64,000 bases of DNA, from NCBI GenBank assembly GCA_027493055.1, contig JAPUDO010000020.1, positions 1-64,000 of the forward strand, written 5' to 3'. This document shows, piece by piece, positions 22,688 through 33,897 of the stretch. Position numbers and translations under genes: made by a program. The DNA is from Niabella sp. Lineage in GTDB: Bacteria; Bacteroidota; Bacteroidia; Chitinophagales; Chitinophagaceae. Below the pieces are notes generated by a model. The model searched no databases. It worked only from the letters and a program-made list of their open reading frames with translations, and had not been told where the DNA came from. The first letter of the stretch is position 1; each line of letters starts with the position of its first letter.

Positions 22688-24574
22688 TCAAGGATTTCGC
22701 AACAGTTGATTCATTGAGAACTGCAAATCCCTGATCTGTCCTTTAAAACTTTGCAGCCTGCCTTCAGCTTCTATACCCTGCAACTGCCCACAGGTAACAT
22801 AGCCTCCTTTGATCTTTGTCAGATCACCATCTACCTGCGTGTTTAAAACGGGCTGCCCATTGAATACGATATCCAGTTTTCCGGATGAAGATAATTTTAA
22901 TATCAACTGACCGGTATTTTCCTTTAATTCCTGCGTTTGAAACAGAGCTCCGGAAGCAGTAATAATACCTATCCGGCCCTGGTAAGCAAAGAGCTTAAAA
23001 TTATTAAAATAATCACACACTACTCCCCCATTATGCACACCATCCAAATAGGCAGTAATGTATAATGTGTCAGGATTCCATTCACTTCTTTTGAAAGACA
23101 GGTTTGAAACGCTGCTGTTTTGCCTGATACTATAATTCCTGTCGCCCCATTTGGGCAAAGGACCCAGCAGGATCATTTCTTCTGTTTCGCCCTGCCGTTG
23201 CAGCTCCGCGTTCAGTAACTGTCGCATCTGCTGCAACTTTTGCTTTTGGGAACCATCTTTTACAAGGTTCACAAATTCATCAGCATCTCCATTAAGATTG
23301 AACAGTTCTTCAGGAGGATGGTAGCTGTAGCGATCCAGTAAAAACGCGGCTTTTTCATCAGTCTTTGATTTTTCAACCCATGAATCAAAATAAAACTCAT
23401 TCCGCTCTACCTTATCTATATGGGTAACAAATCTCAAACCGGGATAGTAATTTTTGATATAGTGGAATCCTTCTTTCGTAATTACAGATCTGGCCGGCGT
23501 ATAATTATACCAGTAATGAGGCTCTACCGAGGTTTCTGCAAAAACATAATCATGATGTGTTTTGCTTTTACCTGATAAAACCGCTTTAAAAGACCTTCCA
23601 TCTAAGCCTTTTACCTCCTCTGCTCCCGATATATCAACCATGGTTGGCAGCATATCCACCAATGACACTAACGCATCGGACACAGCCCCATTCTTTACGT
23701 TTCCGGGCCATTTTATAATTAAAGGCACCCTGATCCCCTTATCATAAACAGTCCACTTGGCTGAAGGGAACTGGGCTCCCTGGTCCGAAATAAACATAGA
23801 TACGGTCTGGGATTCTTTTCCCACTTCCTTTAAGGTTTGCATTACTTCTCCAAAAAACTGATCGGCCTCTCCAATACTCTGGTAATAAGATGCCAATGCG
23901 TGCCTTGTTTCTTTGGTATCAGCAAGATAGGCAGGAAGCGTTAACCGGTCAGGGTCAAAATCCCTATTAGGAAACCAGGGCACATGAGGTACCCAGGGAG
24001 CCACAATCAGGCAAAGCGGCTGATCGGGTCTTTCTTTGAAATGCTGCCTGATGAGGCCCACAGTCTCTTTCTTTTTATCCAGCCTGTTTTCAATGGGTTC
24101 ATATTGTCCGAACTCCTTACCTATATGTTCAAAAGGAAAACATTCTTCCGGTCCCACATGTATCTTCCCCGATATCACTACCCTATAACCCTGTTGCTGT
24201 AAATAGTGCGGAAGGCTACGGGTATTGACCTTTGTGGTAAAGTGGTTCATTTGGATACCATTGCGGTGTGGATATAAACCCGTGAATAATGTACCACGCG
24301 AAGGAGAGCACATGGGAGAAGCCGCATAAGCTTTGGTAAAACGCATCCCTTCCGCCGCCAAACGATCAATATTAGGCGTTCTTACTTCATTATTACCATA
24401 ACATCCAAGATCCTCCTGGTTGAGATCATCTGCTATGAACAAAACAATATTCGGTTTTTTCTGAGCAGCCAGGTCCAAAGCAAAGCTCTGCATACATAAG
24501 AGCAGTAAAAAGAAATACCTTAAGCTTCTTCCCCTCGTGTACTTCAATTTAAAATCAGCCTTGTTCATTAACAT
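22688..24574 (-). CDS. Sulfatase with C-terminal lectin-like domain
   Basis: A 628-residue exported type I sulfatase. A signal peptide precedes KKPNIVLFIADDLNQEDLGC. The formylglycine signature is C-x-P-x-R in SPMCSPSRGTLFTGLYPHRN at about residue 95, and metal-site residues appear in FIADDLNQ and later MFISDQGAQFPSAKW. Residues about 500-625 look like a LamG/concanavalin-type beta-sandwich. It would remove sulfate from a glycan in the periplasm after activation by a separate maturase, not seen here. It is the last gene of the SusCD/GH51 operon, so a sulfated, arabinose-containing substrate is inferred. Confidence 0.88.
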   Translation of the reverse strand: MLMNKADFKLKYTRGRSLRYFFLLLLCMQSFALDLAAQKKPNIVLFIADDLNQEDLGCYGNNEVRTPNIDRLAAEGMRFTKAYAASPMCSPSRGTLFTGLYPHRNGIQMNHFTTKVNTRSLPHYLQQQGYRVVISGKIHVGPEECFPFEHIGKEFGQYEPIENRLDKKKETVGLIRQHFKERPDQPLCLIVAPWVPHVPWFPNRDFDPDRLTLPAYLADTKETRHALASYYQSIGEADQFFGEVMQTLKEVGKESQTVSMFISDQGAQFPSAKWTVYDKGIRVPLIIKWPGNVKNGAVSDALVSLVDMLPTMVDISGAEEVKGLDGRSFKAVLSGKSKTHHDYVFAETSVEPHYWYNYTPARSVITKEGFHYIKNYYPGLRFVTHIDKVERNEFYFDSWVEKSKTDEKAAFLLDRYSYHPPEELFNLNGDADEFVNLVKDGSQKQKLQQMRQLLNAELQRQGETEEMILLGPLPKWGDRNYSIRQNSSVSNLSFKRSEWNPDTLYITAYLDGVHNGGVVCDYFNNFKLFAYQGRIGIITASGALFQTQELKENTGQLILKLSSSGKLDIVFNGQPVLNTQVDGDLTKIKGGYVTCGQLQGIEAEGRLQSFKGQIRDLQFSMNQLLRNP

Positions 24575-24602
24575 CTATCGTTATTTATACCACAAGAATA
24601 AA

Positions 24603-26243
24603 TTATTTTGTATTAGGGGCAAAACTTAGTATCACAACAGCGCAAGGATCCATCATTATATCCAGGGTACCTTTTTCTCTTTTATTCTCTTTAATTATTC
24701 CGGGAACAATAGTATTCCTGTTTTCCAAACTGTTATATTCATTAATATTTTTGCCGGAAAGTTCCCATCTGTTATTTAACGTATAACCTTCGGGAACCGT
24801 TACAGCAACTAACTGCCTTAGATCATAAGACCGGTTCACCAATGCTACATTCACGATGGACCCACTAGTACGGCTGGCCGCTGCGTCAATAAAAGATAAG
24901 TGCTCATTGCCCCAGATCACTTCTGCACAATCTCCTTCTATGGAAGGATGCACTCCGGCTGCTGCCATACCACTGCCCTCAACTGTTATATTCAGCCTTT
25001 GCCCTACCATTGCTTCCCGGTATTTCTGAAACAGGTAATACAACGGAGTTTTGAATGCATCATTGTTTCCATTGGTTCTTATCAGCCCATGCCCGTTGAC
25101 AGGAAAAATGTAATTGGCCATACCTACAATATCAGCATTGCGTATAAAAACATTCAACATTCCGGCAGCAACTGCTGCATCCAGCAAGCGCCTGGGATCC
25201 TGCCGGCTAAATTTATACGCTTTGCCGTCAAATACAGAATGACGGTTGTTCCATTCATCTATACTTAATCGCACAGGATCCTTTCCCTGCCTGTTCTGGC
25301 TGTTATAATACTTCAAATGATCTCCCAGCAACCGAAGATGCTTTTCCATCTTTACCGGTGCAAATAACGAGTTATAAGGATCCTCTACCTTATCTTCTTT
25401 AAATTTGCTCGCTACATAATAATGCTGGGTCAAATAATCTATTTCAGTTCCTGCCTTTTCCAGCACTACCTTGTTCCACTCCGCAGTATGACCTATTCCC
25501 AGCAGCTTCAGTCCTGAAAATTTTTGATTGATGGCGTTTGCCCAAAGCTTTAACCGTTCTCCATATCCGAATGCAGTTTCGGCTGAATGCTTACCCCAGG
25601 GACCATAGTTTTCATTCCCGATACCCCAATACAAAACATTATAAGGATCGGTATGCCCGTAAGCTGCTCTTAGCTTTCCAAAATTTGTAGTATCAGGGCT
25701 TCCGTTCACATATTCTATCCAGTTCATTGCTTCACCTAAAGTACCTCCATATTCTGCGTTATTGGCCATATTGAAATTGATATAAGGTGTTGTTCCCACT
25801 TCTTTACACCACTTCAAAAATTCATCTGTGCCGAACTGGTATGTTTCTTTTCCCTTCCAGGCATGTGTTTCAACCACAGGCCGCAGGTGTTTGGGGCCTA
25901 TGCCTTCCCGCCAATGATATTCATGTATAACAGTGCCGCCGGGCCACCGCATCACCGGTATATCCAGATCTTTAAGTACAGGAATAAGATTTGCCCTTAC
26001 GGTGCCATCTTCACTCACCACACCCCGGTAGATTACACTGTCATTCACATTTTCCAGCATCTGGCCATAAATCATCGTATCTATCTGAACAGGGTTTGCC
26101 GGAACAGAAATGCTCACTTTTGTTTTCTTTTGGGCATATACATAAGTATTTACTACCATCAAAAAAAAACAGGCTATGATTTTCAGGTCAAGGTTCCTGT
26201 TCTTTATTCCTAATCTTTCTGTATTCATAAAATATAACTTCAT
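24603..26243 (-). CDS. GH51 alpha-L-arabinofuranosidase
   Basis: A 546-residue exported glycoside hydrolase of family 51 type. A signal peptide (LKIIACFFLMVVNTYVYAQ) is followed by a TIM barrel with MRWPGGTVIHEYHWREGIGP, the acid/base Glu in YWGIGNENYGPWG and the nucleophile Glu in LSIDEWNNRHS. A C-terminal beta domain completes the fold. It would release terminal arabinofuranose from oligosaccharides in the periplasm. An alternative ATG at 26228 keeps the signal peptide. It lies between susD and the sulfatase on the same strand. Confidence 0.88.
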   Translation of the reverse strand: MKLYFMNTERLGIKNRNLDLKIIACFFLMVVNTYVYAQKKTKVSISVPANPVQIDTMIYGQMLENVNDSVIYRGVVSEDGTVRANLIPVLKDLDIPVMRWPGGTVIHEYHWREGIGPKHLRPVVETHAWKGKETYQFGTDEFLKWCKEVGTTPYINFNMANNAEYGGTLGEAMNWIEYVNGSPDTTNFGKLRAAYGHTDPYNVLYWGIGNENYGPWGKHSAETAFGYGERLKLWANAINQKFSGLKLLGIGHTAEWNKVVLEKAGTEIDYLTQHYYVASKFKEDKVEDPYNSLFAPVKMEKHLRLLGDHLKYYNSQNRQGKDPVRLSIDEWNNRHSVFDGKAYKFSRQDPRRLLDAAVAAGMLNVFIRNADIVGMANYIFPVNGHGLIRTNGNNDAFKTPLYYLFQKYREAMVGQRLNITVEGSGMAAAGVHPSIEGDCAEVIWGNEHLSFIDAAASRTSGSIVNVALVNRSYDLRQLVAVTVPEGYTLNNRWELSGKNINEYNSLENRNTIVPGIIKENKREKGTLDIMMDPCAVVILSFAPNTK

Positions 26244-26272
26244 ATAGGCAACCGTCTTATAACTTAAACTAT

Positions 26273-27910
26273 TTAATATCCGGGGTTTTGTGTCAGGTTT
26301 TTATTGGTCTGAATTTCAATATCCGGTATAGGCCAAAGATAATTAGCGCTGGCAACAAATGTGCGGGTTTGTATAACGCGCATCAGGTTTCGGTCCGGCA
26401 CTGCAGAATAGTCAGGCGTTCCGTTCTCATCAATTGCAGGAGCTTTCGACAAAAAGCCCCTTGGATTTCTGCCATAGCAGGGACCATCCAAAAGCTTATC
26501 AGCAATCTTCCATCTTATGATATCAAAATACCTGACACCTTCGCCAGCCAGTTCCACTTTTCGTTCTTTCCTTACAACAGACCTTAACTGGGCCTTGGTT
26601 TTTCCCTGCAGAATAACCGGCATTCCGGCCCGGGTTCTTATTTTATTGATTGCGGTATATACCTGGTCATCTAACTGGTCCGATTCAATCCTGGCTTCAG
26701 CAAAATTCAGCAGCACTTCAGCATATCGCAATACAATAGGATTGATATCAGAACGGCTGGCATGCTGCTCGGTTGGATCAGCATATTTCCGCCAGCAGTA
26801 TCCGGAGAAGCTTGCAAACGTGTGAGTGGCGTCAAGATTGTTCACACGCACTGCCGGCGAAACATTATAATTCCAGCATAGAAGACTGTCCTTATGTGTT
26901 TCAAACTGGTATCCATAATAAACTGATCCGGGCAAGGCAATAGTTTTTCCTAACCGGGGGTCCCTGTTCTCGAAAGGCTTTTGCGGATTGTATAAGGGAG
27001 ATTTATCAATAGACAACCCATCCGTACACTCGTAAGCATCTACCAAAGCCTGTACCGGCATACGATTGCTGAACCCTCCTGCCATCCTGGAGCGGAAAGC
27101 CAAAGGTGTTTCATGAAAAATATCATTGTAATTAAACTGGATCGCCCAAATTACTTCTTTGGAAGTTTTTCCCGCACGCATGCAAATATTGCCATACTCA
27201 TTGTTCAGCACCACCTGCTTACCTTCTTCGCTTATTACTTTACTGGCCGTTTCAATAGCTTTTGCCCAACGCTCGTTGTAAAGAGATACCCTTGAAGCTA
27301 ACCCCCAGGCAGCCACTTTAGCTACTATCATGGTATTGGGCTGGTTATTTGCGGGCAGGCCGGCAGCCGCTTTATCCAGCTCATCAAGGATAAAGTCAAC
27401 AACTTTCGATTTAGGATCCCTGCCTACAAAAGCCTCCGACAAAGACAGTGTTTTTGTTACAAGGGGTACATCGCCATACAATTGGGTTAATATGGAATAA
27501 GCATATGCCCTTAAAAAACGCGCAGTAGCTTCTGTTTCGGTTACGGCCTGCTGTGATGCGCCTTCTACCCGGCCAATATTGTCCAGCAAATAATTACACC
27601 TTGAAATAACAGTGTAAAAATTATTCCAGATCGTGTTTACATTACCTGCTGTTGGCATACCCCAGAATGAATTAGGAGTGTTATCCCTGTTGGCCGCAAT
27701 GTCAGAATACATATCAAGCCAAATGATATAAGGATTTTCTAAAAAGCGAAAATTAAGAGGTTCAAAGCAACCTATCAAAGCCGCACGCATTTCTGCATCC
27801 GTTTTGGGAAAAGTAGCCGTAGAAGGTGCATCCAGCGGATATTTCACTAATTGCTTTGAGCAGGAGAACAGCGTGGTTATAAATATGAGGCTATATAATA
27901 TTCTTTTCAT
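26273..27910 (-). CDS. SusD/RagB-type glycan-binding lipoprotein
   Basis: A 545-residue outer-membrane SusD homologue. Starting at 27910 it has a lipoprotein signal (MKRILYSLIFITTLFSC) with the lipobox cysteine at residue 17. TPR-like helices (ATARFLRAYAYSILTQLYGD) and the C-terminal RYAEVLLNFAEARIES, VRKERKVELAGEGVRYFDI and YLWPIPDIEIQTN are typical. It caps the SusC porin and binds the glycan. It begins four bases after the susC stop. The partner enzymes suggest an arabinose-containing, sulfated glycan. Confidence 0.92.
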   Translation of the reverse strand: MKRILYSLIFITTLFSCSKQLVKYPLDAPSTATFPKTDAEMRAALIGCFEPLNFRFLENPYIIWLDMYSDIAANRDNTPNSFWGMPTAGNVNTIWNNFYTVISRCNYLLDNIGRVEGASQQAVTETEATARFLRAYAYSILTQLYGDVPLVTKTLSLSEAFVGRDPKSKVVDFILDELDKAAAGLPANNQPNTMIVAKVAAWGLASRVSLYNERWAKAIETASKVISEEGKQVVLNNEYGNICMRAGKTSKEVIWAIQFNYNDIFHETPLAFRSRMAGGFSNRMPVQALVDAYECTDGLSIDKSPLYNPQKPFENRDPRLGKTIALPGSVYYGYQFETHKDSLLCWNYNVSPAVRVNNLDATHTFASFSGYCWRKYADPTEQHASRSDINPIVLRYAEVLLNFAEARIESDQLDDQVYTAINKIRTRAGMPVILQGKTKAQLRSVVRKERKVELAGEGVRYFDIIRWKIADKLLDGPCYGRNPRGFLSKAPAIDENGTPDYSAVPDRNLMRVIQTRTFVASANYLWPIPDIEIQTNKNLTQNPGY

Positions 27911-27914
27911 TTTC

Positions 27915-30900
27915 TTAGAATTTAAGGTTAACGCCAATGTTTAAAGTTTTAACTTGCGGATAGTAAGCGCCATTGCTGGCAGCATTTATCTCGGGGTCCC
28001 ACCCTTCCCAGAACTTAGTAGCCGTGAACAGGTTCTCACCGGAAACATACACCCTGAAGCTGGACACACCCAGGCTTTGCAATACCTGCCTGGGTATGGT
28101 ATATCCAAGCTGGATATTTTTAACTCTTAAATAAGCCGCACTTTTCATCCAATAATCTGATAGCTGCGTATTGTTGGATTCGCCAAATGCCAGGCGGGGA
28201 AATAATGCATTGGGATCAGGATTTTCTTTTGTCCACCTGTCTTTCTGATACTCATAAGCCGTACCGCCCAGCAGGAAGGGCTGTATAGCGCTGCCGGTAA
28301 GATATCCATCGCGCTTGCCTACACCCTGTAAAAAAGCCAGGAAATCAAATCCTTTCCAGGCCGCATTTAAGTTGAGGCTGTAAGTAAACCTTGGTATTGT
28401 ATTTCCTACTACTTCCCTGTCATCACCGTTGATCACATCATCTTCTATTACGTTTACATACCTGATATCTCCCGGAGCTATTTTACCAAACTGGCGTGCA
28501 TGTTTATAAGTGCCGTCAGTATTAAAATCATCGGCCGATAATAAACCCATAGACCTGTACAGGTACAGGGAATTTAAGGCATATCCTTCCCGTGCCACTA
28601 CGGTACCGGTTTGCTGAATGCCTTTAAGATCAAGCACTTTATTTCTTACATCAGACAAGGTGAAAGTAGCGCCGTATTTAAAGGCATGATCATAGTTATC
28701 ATAGCCAAGCTGAAAATCCCATCCTTTGTTTTCAACTACGCCTGCATTTTGAAAGGGAGCAGCCACACCCATTGTTTTAGGAATACTTAACTGCAACAGG
28801 ATCCCTTGTGTTTTTTTATAGTAATAATCAAATGAAAAAGACAGGTGCCTCATTAACCGGGCATCCAAACCTATATTGCTCATAGTAGTGGTTTCCCAGC
28901 TAATATCGGTATTGGCCAGGTTCAATATAGCTGCACCGTTTTGAATAATATCGTTAGAAATATATTTCGGGGCAGTGGAAACTGTAGGCGCAAAGGGATA
29001 GTTGCTGCCAATCTCCTGGTTACCCAACCGGCCCCACGATGCCCTTAACTTTAATTCATTGATCACATCTTTAGTTCCCGACATGAAATCTTCCTCAGAT
29101 ATTCTCCACCCTGCTGAAAAAGAAGGAAAAGTGCCCCACTTGTTCCCTGCAGCAAACCTTGACGACCCATCATAACGCAGGTTGGCTTCAAATAAATACT
29201 TATTATCAAAAGCATAATTGATTCTTCCAAAGTAAGAAATAAGCGCCCATTCAGAAGCATAGCCGTTGTTCTTCATGTTGGCAGCAGAACCGCCCGATAG
29301 AACAGGATAATCTTCAAACAAAAAAGCATCTCTGAACGCGTTGAATCCTTCGTTAGAGCCAGTGAGATATTGATATCCGGCCAAAGCACCTACATGATGT
29401 TTGGAATAATCCTTTGAAAAGGTAAGTGTTCCTTCCAGCTGATTGGTCCTGTCTATAGATGTGCTTTGGTCCATCGTATTCAATGCAGGAAGCATAAACC
29501 TCAATCTCCCATTGGCATCATAGGTTTTTATCACGTTAACAAAAGAAGTTACATTAGGCTGGGAATAAGTGGGCGCGAAGCTTAACTTACCGGTTAAAAA
29601 ATCAAATGGTTTATAGCTTAAAGAGAAATTAGCAGTCAGCGGAACCCTGGTCTGCTTCCAGAATCCACCATCTTTTACAATAGCTACGGGGTTTACGCCA
29701 TTTTGCCCTTCTGCCCACAAACCGTTTGAATATTGAATGGCCTGGATGGCGGGTAATTTATCCATCATACCAAAAATGAGCCCTGTTCCGGCAGCAGTAA
29801 TAGCACCGCCGGTGGCACCGGGAAAATCAGCAACTGATTTACGCTCATCATTGACAAGGAAAACATCAAAGGTTCCTGAAAATTTAGGTGATATCTGCAC
29901 TGATGTATTCAGGCGGGCAAACATGCGTTTAAAGCTTACGCCTTCTATTAACCCGTTTTGATTAAGATAACCTAAGCTACCATAGAATTTTACGTGCTCA
30001 TTTCCTCCTGAAAGTGAAACCACATGGCTGTTTTGCAGCCCATTGCCTGTTAAAACAGCTTTCTCCCAATCCGCATCAGGATAATGATCGGGGTCTGTTG
30101 CTTTTTTGGCCTTATACTCCTCAACATAAGTAGCCGGGAAAAGCGGGCTTAGCCCCGCATTGGTATAAGCCTCATTCAGCATGGTGATATGATCTAAGCC
30201 ATTCACTTTTTTTGCCGACCTGGTTACATCTTGTTTCCCCACATAAGCGTCATATACAACACTGAACTTCCCGCTTTTGCCACGTTTGGTAGTAATTAAA
30301 ATAACGCCGTTGGCGGCCCGTGAACCATAAATGGCAGAAGAGGCAGCATCTTTTAAAACAGAAATGCTTTCGATAGATGACGGATCCACATTATTCATAG
30401 ACATAGCAATTCCATCTACCAATACCAGCGGATCAGAATTATTAAGCGTACCTATACCCCTGATCCTGATAGAGCCTCCATCATAGCCAGGCTGACCTGT
30501 ACTCTGTGTAACCGTAACACCCGGCGCTACACCTTGCAACGCCATAGAGGTTTGGCCAACCTGGCGTTTAGCCAGGTCTTCCCCGGAAACGGATGAAACA
30601 GCCCCGGTAAGATTTACTTTCTTTACAGTACCATAGCCAATCACCACTACTTCATCCATTCCTGAAACCGTTGCTTCCAGGGTCATTGTAATTTGACGTT
30701 GGTTATTAACGGCAATGCTCCTGGTTACATATCCGATACTTGAAATGGTTAATGTAGCATTCCCAGATACCGAGATCATAAATTTTCCATCAGCCCCGCT
30801 TATCGTCCCCAACAGGCTGTTCCCCACTACCCCAATGGAAGCTCCTTCTATCGGGGTTCCCTGGGAATTGGCCACTACTCCGGACACCTGCATATTTTCC

Positions 30901-30974
30901 TGAGCCCGGGATGTATAGAAGCTAAAAACCCCAAATAGCAGAAGCAGTAAGCAGCAATACGTTTTCAATGACAT
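27915..30974 (-). CDS. SusC/RagA-type TonB-dependent transporter
   Basis: A 1019-residue outer-membrane transporter. After the signal peptide comes a carboxypeptidase-regulatory-like beta domain (SGVVANSQGTPIEGASIGVV), a TonB-box-like segment near VVVIGYGTVKKVNLTGAV, the plug (GQPGYDGGSIRIRGIGTL and ISVLKDAASSAIYGSRAANG) and a long beta-barrel ending in LNIGVNLKF. ATGs exist at 30989 and 30974; the second starts directly before the signal peptide. No STN or anti-sigma contact domain is seen, which fits control by the divergent LacI protein instead. It pairs with SusD four bases downstream. Confidence 0.93.
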   Translation of the reverse strand: MSLKTYCCLLLLLFGVFSFYTSRAQENMQVSGVVANSQGTPIEGASIGVVGNSLLGTISGADGKFMISVSGNATLTISSIGYVTRSIAVNNQRQITMTLEATVSGMDEVVVIGYGTVKKVNLTGAVSSVSGEDLAKRQVGQTSMALQGVAPGVTVTQSTGQPGYDGGSIRIRGIGTLNNSDPLVLVDGIAMSMNNVDPSSIESISVLKDAASSAIYGSRAANGVILITTKRGKSGKFSVVYDAYVGKQDVTRSAKKVNGLDHITMLNEAYTNAGLSPLFPATYVEEYKAKKATDPDHYPDADWEKAVLTGNGLQNSHVVSLSGGNEHVKFYGSLGYLNQNGLIEGVSFKRMFARLNTSVQISPKFSGTFDVFLVNDERKSVADFPGATGGAITAAGTGLIFGMMDKLPAIQAIQYSNGLWAEGQNGVNPVAIVKDGGFWKQTRVPLTANFSLSYKPFDFLTGKLSFAPTYSQPNVTSFVNVIKTYDANGRLRFMLPALNTMDQSTSIDRTNQLEGTLTFSKDYSKHHVGALAGYQYLTGSNEGFNAFRDAFLFEDYPVLSGGSAANMKNNGYASEWALISYFGRINYAFDNKYLFEANLRYDGSSRFAAGNKWGTFPSFSAGWRISEEDFMSGTKDVINELKLRASWGRLGNQEIGSNYPFAPTVSTAPKYISNDIIQNGAAILNLANTDISWETTTMSNIGLDARLMRHLSFSFDYYYKKTQGILLQLSIPKTMGVAAPFQNAGVVENKGWDFQLGYDNYDHAFKYGATFTLSDVRNKVLDLKGIQQTGTVVAREGYALNSLYLYRSMGLLSADDFNTDGTYKHARQFGKIAPGDIRYVNVIEDDVINGDDREVVGNTIPRFTYSLNLNAAWKGFDFLAFLQGVGKRDGYLTGSAIQPFLLGGTAYEYQKDRWTKENPDPNALFPRLAFGESNNTQLSDYWMKSAAYLRVKNIQLGYTIPRQVLQSLGVSSFRVYVSGENLFTATKFWEGWDPEINAASNGAYYPQVKTLNIGVNLKF

Positions 30975-31040
30975 TTTTCGTTGTTCCATAATACATAAAA
31001 CTTTAAATGTGATGGTTTATAAATAGCAATCGATAGAAAA

Positions 31041-32297
31041 CTAAAGAGAAACAACCTTGCCCAACTCACCCACTAACAATTGCACACCAATAAGCGTTAC
31101 CAGGTAAATAACGCCCACGGCAATAAACACGGGTGTATAGGAAACATTGGAGATGACCCAGCCAATAGCAATCTGAGTAAGAATGGAAGCCACGCCTCCC
31201 AAAGTACCTCCCAGGCCTGTTAGTGTGCCGTGTACCCGTTTGGGAAATACCTCGGCCGGTATAGTTATATTACCCCAAAGGCCATGTCCAAACATAACCC
31301 CTGCTATTGCTATAATAACAATAGCCCAGTTAGTAGAATTGAATAAAAGAATGCAGCAAAGAGGTATTAATAAGGATGCTGTAAGCATGGTTGTTTTGCG
31401 GGCATTATTAAGTGTCCAGCCTTTACCAATTAGCCTGGCTGGTATTATTCCGCCAACAACGGTTCCTATAGCTAACGCTAAATAAGGTATCCATGCAAAA
31501 TAACCTACATGGGCTAAGGACATTCCCTGCTCTTCCTGCAAATACTTAGGTATCCAGAAAATTAAAAAGTAAGTGCAGGGATCAATAAGAATACGGGCGA
31601 TGAAACATCCCCAGGCTTTCTTCATCCTCAGCAGTTTCCATACAGAGATTTTCCTGCCCAACTCCTGTTGCGGTTCAGGATTGCTTTCAATATATGCCAG
31701 CTCCTGTTTGCTGATGCGGGGATGCTCAGCCGGAGCATAATAGTACTTCCACCAGAAATACACCCAAACAAAACCAATAAGGCCTGTTGCCACAAATGCC
31801 GCCTGCCAGTTCCAGATAATAGTAATAAAGCTCACCAATGGAGCGGCTATTGCAGCACCAGCAGAAGATCCTGCATTCAGCAAACCTATAGCTAATGCCC
31901 GTTCCTTCATAGGGAACCATTCTGCCGCCGCTTTCACACCGGCAGGAAAGTTGCCCGATTCTGTAGCTCCCAATAAAAACCTGAAACCACAAAACTGTAC
32001 CACAGTTTTTGCAAATCCGTGCAGCACATTGGCAAAAGACCATCCCCCGGCAAATAACAGGAAGCTCTTACGTGTGCCCCATTTATCCACCAAATGCCCG
32101 CTGACAGCATACATAATGGTATAGCTCAATAAAAAGGAAGAAGTAATATAAGAATAATCAATATCGGACAGGTCTAATTCTTTTTGTATAGTTGGAGCTA
32201 TCACAGACAAGACCTGCCGGTCCAGGTAGTTCAAAGCCGACACAAAAAAAAGCAATGCACCTATCCTCCACCTTATGTTTCCCCCAGGGCTAACCAT
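31041..32297 (-). CDS. MFS transporter, anion:cation symporter family
   Basis: A 418-residue major facilitator with twelve spans of the ACS (hexuronate/phthalate) type: [20 protein letters not shown] in helix 1, [16 protein letters not shown] in loop 2-3, and [20 protein letters not shown]. It would bring a monosaccharide acid or similar breakdown product across the inner membrane. The ATG at 32297 overlaps the end of the FAD gene by eight bases, implying translational coupling. The presence of an acid-sugar-type carrier hints that the glycan may contain uronic or other acidic units. Confidence 0.88.
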   Translation of the reverse strand: MVSPGGNIRWRIGALLFFVSALNYLDRQVLSVIAPTIQKELDLSDIDYSYITSSFLLSYTIMYAVSGHLVDKWGTRKSFLLFAGGWSFANVLHGFAKTVVQFCGFRFLLGATESGNFPAGVKAAAEWFPMKERALAIGLLNAGSSAGAAIAAPLVSFITIIWNWQAAFVATGLIGFVWVYFWWKYYYAPAEHPRISKQELAYIESNPEPQQELGRKISVWKLLRMKKAWGCFIARILIDPCTYFLIFWIPKYLQEEQGMSLAHVGYFAWIPYLALAIGTVVGGIIPARLIGKGWTLNNARKTTMLTASLLIPLCCILLFNSTNWAIVIIAIAGVMFGHGLWGNITIPAEVFPKRVHGTLTGLGGTLGGVASILTQIAIGWVISNVSYTPVFIAVGVIYLVTLIGVQLLVGELGKVVSL

Positions 32298-33786
32298 GGT
32301 GTATATCTTTGAAAGGATTATAGTGGCTGGCAGTTTCACCTGATCCGTCTCCCCTGTTCAGCACAAGCTTTTCGTCAACTTTTTCACCAGCATTGTTCAT
32401 ATCTGTAAGATACTGTCCGTCCTTTACCAATTGTGCCCGTACAACAGCCACATCCACTTCCCGGGACTTTAAATTATTTTGTATCATTTGAGCGGCTGCA
32501 ACTCCCGCACCCTGGCCAATGCCCATGCATGTGGCCATTACCCTGGCAGAACCAAAAGCCGTGTGTGTAGCAGAGATACTGCGTCCTGCCACTAATACAT
32601 TATCCAAACCTTCCGGTAACAAACATCTGTAAGGGATCTCATATACTGCCTTACCCGACCCTGTAAATACCTGCTGTTCTCCCACGAGCGGGTGAATATC
32701 AATTGCAAAAGTTCCACAGGCTATCCCATCGGGAAAAGATTTACTGGTCAGCACGTCCTGCTCAGTTAATGTATAATCGCCTACAATATGGCGGGTTTCC
32801 CGTACGCCCACCTGAACACCAGTATCAACAATATATGCATTTTCAAAACCGCCAACATATTTTTTCAGGAAATTAGTAATATGCCATGCCTGCGACCGCG
32901 TTTCAATTTCTGCATAAGTAAGATCCGCAGCATTGGTACCATCTATCCCCTGCAGCCTGGTAGCGTTTACTGCCACCTGGCCTTCTATGGGCAGTTGATA
33001 AAAAAGTATTCTTGGCGCGGCTTCTTTTGGAAATTCTCCCAACTCCATCCCTTTTTTAACCAATGCCTTTAATCCCAGGAAAGCTATTGCTTCACTCGAA
33101 TCAATTTCTTCATCGGTAGGAGCATCTTTCAAAAGATCGCGGTTATTCTTCATCCAGTGCCTTAAACCAGCCATATTAATTCCGCCAATCCTGTAAAACA
33201 ATGATACCGGCTGCATAGCACCATCTTCTTCACGTCCCTTTACAAACCGGGCGCCCGAAAGGGCTATTATATCGGCATCTGCAGAACAATCAATCACTAC
33301 TTTGGGGCAAATGGCCTGCCGCCCGGATTTATTTTCAATGATCACGGACAAAACATTATTATGATCTCTTTGAACATTCACCGCCCAGGTATGTAATAAT
33401 AATTCCACCTTAGCTTCCGTAACCATTTGAAACAGTAAGTATTTCATTCCTTCCGGATCAAAGGGTGTCATGGAAGCGTTATCAAAGGTTAAATCGCTCA
33501 CATGCCCGTGAGAGGCTTTTAATGCCACCAACCGGTCAACCAATTCCCCTGCAATACCCCTGATCACCTGTTTCCCGTTTATATCATGAAAGGTAAACAT
33601 GGGGTTAACCATTGCAATGGTGAGGTTTCCCCCCAGAAAACCATACCGTTCAATAAGCATCACTTTGGCACCACTCCTGGCGGCCGCTATGGCAGCTCCA
33701 ATTCCTGCCGGACCGGCACCTACTACTAAAACTTCGGGAGAAGCAAAAACAGGAAGGACTTTTTTTTCCTCTTCAATAAAATTCAT
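32290..33786 (-). CDS. FAD-dependent oxidoreductase
   Basis: A 498-residue FAD protein of the FAD_oxidored type often found in glycan-use loci. The start at 33786 ([14 protein letters not shown]) places the FAD motif [20 protein letters not shown] at residues about 19-38, followed by [30 protein letters not shown] and the C-terminal [16 protein letters not shown] are typical. The longer in-frame start at 33888 would overlap the LacI promoter region. No signal peptide is seen, so it is cytoplasmic. It is the first gene of the operon; its substrate is not known. Confidence 0.85.
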   Translation of the reverse strand: MNFIEEEKKVLPVFASPEVLVVGAGPAGIGAAIAAARSGAKVMLIERYGFLGGNLTIAMVNPMFTFHDINGKQVIRGIAGELVDRLVALKASHGHVSDLTFDNASMTPFDPEGMKYLLFQMVTEAKVELLLHTWAVNVQRDHNNVLSVIIENKSGRQAICPKVVIDCSADADIIALSGARFVKGREEDGAMQPVSLFYRIGGINMAGLRHWMKNNRDLLKDAPTDEEIDSSEAIAFLGLKALVKKGMELGEFPKEAAPRILFYQLPIEGQVAVNATRLQGIDGTNAADLTYAEIETRSQAWHITNFLKKYVGGFENAYIVDTGVQVGVRETRHIVGDYTLTEQDVLTSKSFPDGIACGTFAIDIHPLVGEQQVFTGSGKAVYEIPYRCLLPEGLDNVLVAGRSISATHTAFGSARVMATCMGIGQGAGVAAAQMIQNNLKSREVDVAVVRAQLVKDGQYLTDMNNAGEKVDEKLVLNRGDGSGETASHYNPFKDIHHG

Positions 33787-33897
33787 ATAGCAATTTTTCA
33801 GAGCTAAGCTATACCCACCTATGTTGTTTTCAAAAATTTTAAGTGATATTTTTTTGGGAACTTTCCCGCAACCGATCCCAATAATCATTTATCTTAG
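33787..33897. promoter_or_regulatory. Divergent control region of the glycan locus
   Basis: The 111-base spacer between the FAD gene and the LacI-family gene must hold both promoters. It contains an imperfect palindrome GGGAACTTTCCC (33856-33867) about 30 bases before the regulator ATG and AT-rich stretches near 33820-33850. No CG-centred LacI-type operator was clear, so the site is only a candidate. Confidence 0.4.
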